Source of the DNA: an uncultured Blautia sp.
GTDB taxonomy: Bacteria > Bacillota > Clostridia > Lachnospirales > Lachnospiraceae
DNA: 7,918 bases
Reading direction: 5' to 3'
Assembly (NCBI GenBank): GCA_934402155.1
Contig: CAKRTP010000082.1
Location: 1-7,918 of the forward strand
Shown here piece after piece: positions 5,679 to 7,918 of this stretch; the stretch's first letter is position 1, and the number at the start of each line of letters is the position of its first letter. Below the pieces are notes generated by a model. It was not told the DNA's origin. It saw only the letters and a program-made list of their open reading frames with translations, and ran no database searches. Made by a program: the position numbers and the translations under genes.

Positions 5679-6836
5679 ATGCAGATTACAAATGATATCT
5701 TATATGTAGGCGTAAATGACCACAAAGTAGATTTGTTCGAGGGTCAGTATGTCGTACCGAATGGAATGGCATACAATTCTTATGTGATCCGAGATGAGAA
5801 GATTGCAGTTATGGATACAGTAGATGCAGGTTTTACCAGGGAGTGGCTGGATAATATCGCCGCAGTTCTCGGTGATGCGAAGCCGGACTATCTGGTAGTT
5901 CAGCATATGGAACCAGATCATGCGGCAAATATTGAGAACTTTATGAAGGTATATCCGGAGACAACAATTGTCGCAAACACCAAGACTTTTGGAATGATGA
6001 AGAATTTCTTCAGAAACCTGGATCTTGATGGCAGAACCCTGGAAGTCGGAAACGGTGAGTCTCTGACACTCGGTAAGCATGTTCTTACTTTTGTATTTGC
6101 ACCGATGGTACACTGGCCGGAAGTTATGGTGACATATGACAGCACAGACAAGGTACTGTTTTCTGCCGATGGATTTGGTAAATTCGGAGCACTTGACGTA
6201 GAAGAAGACTGGGACTGTGAGGCACGCCGCTATTATATCGGCATTGTTGGAAAATATGGACCTCAGGTTCAGAAACTTCTTAAAGCAGCGGCCACTCTGG
6301 ATATCCAGATCATCTGCCCTCTGCATGGACCGGTTCTGACTGAGAATCTGGGACATTATCTGGAAAAATATGATATCTGGTCCTCTTACAAAGTTGAGAG
6401 CGAGGGCGTTGTGATCGCATATTCATCTGTATATGGAAATACAAAAAAAGCAGTTGAAGTTCTGGCACAGAAGCTGGAAGAAAAGGGATGCCCGAAGGTT
6501 ACAGTATTTGACCTTGCAAGAGATGATATGGCAGAGGCAGTAGAAGATGCCTTCCGTTATGGAAAGCTGGTTCTTGCATCCGTTACCTACAATGCAGATA
6601 TTTTCCCGTTTATGAAGTTTTATATCGATCATCTGACCGAGAGAAATTATCAGAACCGTACAATTGGTCTGATCGAGAATGGAAGCTGGGCACCGAATGC
6701 AGCAAAGGTTATGGCTTCAAAATTTGAGAAGAGCAAAAACATCACCTGGCTTGATACAACTGTGAAGATCATGTCTTCTTTAAGTGACGAAAATATTGAA
6801 GAACTGGATAAGATGGCAGAAGAACTCTGCAAATAA
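5679..6836 (+). CDS. fprA: FprA, class A flavo-diiron protein (O2 / NO reductase)
   Basis: The 385-residue soluble protein reduces O2 to water (or NO to N2O) without releasing reactive oxygen, protecting an anaerobe. Residues 1-240 form a metallo-beta-lactamase-like domain with all diiron ligands visible: H76-x-E78-x-D80-H81, H145 (VHWPE), D164 (SADGFG) and H216 (PLHG). Residues 243-385 form a flavodoxin domain with the FMN phosphate loop YSSVYGNTKKA (248-258). There is no C-terminal rubredoxin or flavin-reductase extension, so this is class A and needs an external donor, normally rubredoxin, which is not in this window. ATG 5679 is chosen for its ribosome site and for MQITNDILYVGVNDHK, the usual N-terminus. 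The gene has its own promoter and terminator. Its neighbour is the ferrous iron transporter, which fits iron supply plus oxygen defence. No clear PerR or Fur box was seen at its promoter. Confidence 0.95.
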   Translation: MQITNDILYVGVNDHKVDLFEGQYVVPNGMAYNSYVIRDEKIAVMDTVDAGFTREWLDNIAAVLGDAKPDYLVVQHMEPDHAANIENFMKVYPETTIVANTKTFGMMKNFFRNLDLDGRTLEVGNGESLTLGKHVLTFVFAPMVHWPEVMVTYDSTDKVLFSADGFGKFGALDVEEDWDCEARRYYIGIVGKYGPQVQKLLKAAATLDIQIICPLHGPVLTENLGHYLEKYDIWSSYKVESEGVVIAYSSVYGNTKKAVEVLAQKLEEKGCPKVTVFDLARDDMAEAVEDAFRYGKLVLASVTYNADIFPFMKFYIDHLTERNYQNRTIGLIENGSWAPNAAKVMASKFEKSKNITWLDTTVKIMSSLSDENIEELDKMAEELCK

Positions 6837-6844
6837 AATTATAT

Positions 6845-6893
6845 AACAGCAACAGCCTCTGCGGGAATGGATTCGCAGGGGCTGTTGCTGTTT
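6845..6893 (+). terminator. Terminator of fprA
   Basis: AACAGCAACAGCCTCTGCG (6845-6863) pairs with CGCAGGGGCTGTTGCTGTT (6874-6892), a 19-bp stem with one G-U pair around a ten-base loop. The stem is very stable but the T tract is short (TTTAC), so termination may be incomplete or the structure may mainly protect the 3' end. Confidence 0.75.
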
Positions 6894-6934
6894 ACAATGA
6901 AACTACAATATTTTGACTTTTTACAGAATAACTA

Positions 6935-6963
6935 TTGACAAATATTCTCAATTAGCATAGGGT
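6935..6963 (+). promoter_or_regulatory. Promoter of feoAB
   Basis: A perfect -35 TTGACA (6935-6940) is followed at 17 bases by a poor -10 TAGGGT (6958-6963). This combination suggests a promoter needing modulation, or a -10 that I have misplaced. The predicted leader is about 50 bases. Confidence 0.5.
6936..6950 (+). promoter_or_regulatory. Fur-box-like operator over the feoAB -35 region
   Basis: TGACAAA-T-ATTCTCA matches the Gram-positive Fur 7-1-7 consensus TGATAATNATTATCA at 11 of 14 positions. It forms the core of a 19-base interrupted palindrome, ATTGA to TCAAT (6934-6952). It overlaps the -35 hexamer, where bound Fur-Fe(II) would block RNA polymerase. The PerR consensus fits less well (9 of 14). 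Iron repression of feoAB is established in many bacteria; here it is inferred from the site. Confidence 0.5.
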
Positions 6964-7019
6964 TAGTTCATACGTACTGAGAAAAAATATTAATAGACAC
7001 AAGGAGAAAGAAGCAGATT

Positions 7020-7918
7020 ATGACATCATTAAGAGAACTGCCAATCGGAAAAACTGCGACAATTCGTTCTGTTGGCGGTGAAGGGGCATTAAGGCAGCAC
7101 TTCCTGGATATGGGGCTGATTCCAAAGGGAGATGTGACCATGGTGAAATATGCACCGATGGGAGACCCGATGGAGCTTCGTATCCATAGTTATGAACTGA
7201 CATTGCGTCTTGCAGATGCAGAAAAGATAGAAATAGAGAATATTCGGGATGAAGTGAAATCGTATGAGGGGAAGGCTGCTCACAAGAAAGATATTACCAA
7301 AGCAATTCCTCATCCAGGTCTGGGCGAGGGTGGTAAATACCATGAAAAGGAAAATGAACATCCATTGCCGGACAGTGAACTGCTTACCTTTGCCCTTGCA
7401 GGCAATCAGAACTGTGGTAAGACAACATTATTCAATCAACTGACAGGTTCCAGTCAGCATGTTGGAAACTTTCCGGGAGTTACTGTGGATCGTAAGGACG
7501 GGATGATCAGAGGAAGGAATAATACACTTGTTACAGACCTTCCCGGAATTTACTCGATGTCACCGTATTCCAGCGAGGAGATCGTAACGAGGAATTTTGT
7601 TCTGGATGAACATCCAAAGGGAATTATTAATATTGTAGATGCTACAAATATAGAGAGAAACCTTTATCTGACCATGCAGCTTATGGAACTTGACATTCCG
7701 ATGGTGCTTGCATTGAATATGATGGATGAAGTGAGAGAGAATGGAGGTTCCATTCTTGTCAACCGTATGGAGAAAATGCTGGGAATTCCGGTTGTACCGA
7801 TTTCTGCGGCCAAGAATGAAGGAATTGACGAACTGGTAGCGCATGCACTCCATGTTGCAAAATATCAGGAGAAGCCACAGAATATAGATTTCTGTGATGC
7901 GAATGAAGACGGTGGTGC
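7020..7918 (+). CDS. feoB: FeoA-FeoB fusion, ferrous iron transporter (5' part, continues beyond the window)
   Basis: The frame is open from ATG 7020 to the right edge (299 codons), so only the cytoplasmic front of the protein is seen. Residues 1-75 are a complete FeoA SH3-like domain (LRELPIGKTATI, GGEGALRQHFLDMG, MGDPMELRI, YELTLRLADAE). A charged, His/Gly-rich linker spans about 76-118. The FeoB GTPase domain follows, with G1 GNQNCGKTT (128-136), G2 threonine T155 in FPGVTV, G3 DLPG (173-176), G4 NMMD (233-236) and G5 SAA near 262-264. The membrane Fe(II) channel must lie beyond the edge. FeoB imports Fe2+ under anaerobic conditions, and FeoA is its accessory domain, usually a separate small protein. 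GGAG (7003-7006) is 13 bases before the ATG, somewhat far, but the N-terminus is standard for FeoA. A Fur-like site covers the promoter. Confidence 0.95.
   Translation, partial: MTSLRELPIGKTATIRSVGGEGALRQHFLDMGLIPKGDVTMVKYAPMGDPMELRIHSYELTLRLADAEKIEIENIRDEVKSYEGKAAHKKDITKAIPHPGLGEGGKYHEKENEHPLPDSELLTFALAGNQNCGKTTLFNQLTGSSQHVGNFPGVTVDRKDGMIRGRNNTLVTDLPGIYSMSPYSSEEIVTRNFVLDEHPKGIINIVDATNIERNLYLTMQLMELDIPMVLALNMMDEVRENGGSILVNRMEKMLGIPVVPISAAKNEGIDELVAHALHVAKYQEKPQNIDFCDANEDGG

Noticed and set aside
5700..6356. 218-codon open frame on the - strand
   Set aside because: It lies entirely antisense to fprA, whose catalytic motifs are intact. The translation is Cys/Ile/His-rich and not protein-like, and no ribosome site is seen.
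6953..6967. TTAG-N7-TTAG direct repeats as a DtxR/IdeR-type iron box for feoAB
   Set aside because: The halves are direct, not inverted, repeats, and the match to the DtxR palindrome is poor. The Fur-like palindrome upstream fits better.
1..7918. Mobile element, CRISPR array, toxin-antitoxin or phage-defence system
   Set aside because: No transposase, recombinase, regularly spaced repeats, small paired genes or defence domains were seen on either strand. All large frames are explained by core metabolism, transport and stress genes.

Overview
The window looks like core chromosome of a low-to-moderate-GC anaerobic Firmicute. A gut Lachnospiraceae-type clostridium fits best. The reasons are the A/T-rich intergenic regions with GGAGG ribosome sites, the TTG starts, the class A flavo-diiron protein next to an FeoA-FeoB fusion, and the gene styles. 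This lineage call is inference from sequence style, not from a database search. I see no phage, transposon, CRISPR or defence genes, and no gene-free stretch longer than 300 bases.

Layout from left to right. (1) A complete ABC exporter half-transporter on + (25-1740). (2) A tRNA-Gly(TCC) on + (1832-1902) with its own promoter, followed by a long hairpin terminator (1921-1983). (3) Convergent on -, thrH (1991-2596), a HAD-family phosphoserine phosphatase / homoserine phosphotransferase. (4) Divergent from it on +, an EamA/DMT-family 10-helix transporter (2840-3712), whose last codons form half of its own terminator. (5) Convergent on -, a two-gene operon: an Lrp/AsnC regulator (best start TTG at 5409) overlapping by four bases an alanine-type aminotransferase (TTG start at 4930, stop at 3755). 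The pair matches the Bacillus subtilis alaR-alaT arrangement. (6) Divergent on +, fprA (5679-6836), a flavo-diiron O2/NO reductase with its own promoter and terminator. (7) On +, the first 299 codons of a fused FeoA-FeoB ferrous iron transporter (7020 to the right edge), with a Fur-box-like palindrome over its promoter.

Functionally the left and middle parts are housekeeping amino-acid metabolism and membrane transport. The right part pairs oxygen/NO detoxification with ferrous iron uptake, a sensible combination in an anaerobe. I find no clear evidence of an undescribed multi-gene system. The most useful observations are regulatory: the putative Fur operator of feoAB, the corrected starts of the Lrp regulator and fprA, the TTGA coupling in the aminotransferase operon, a REP-like imperfect palindrome in the fprA leader, and short perfect inverted repeats at the 5' ends of the Lrp and EamA transcripts.
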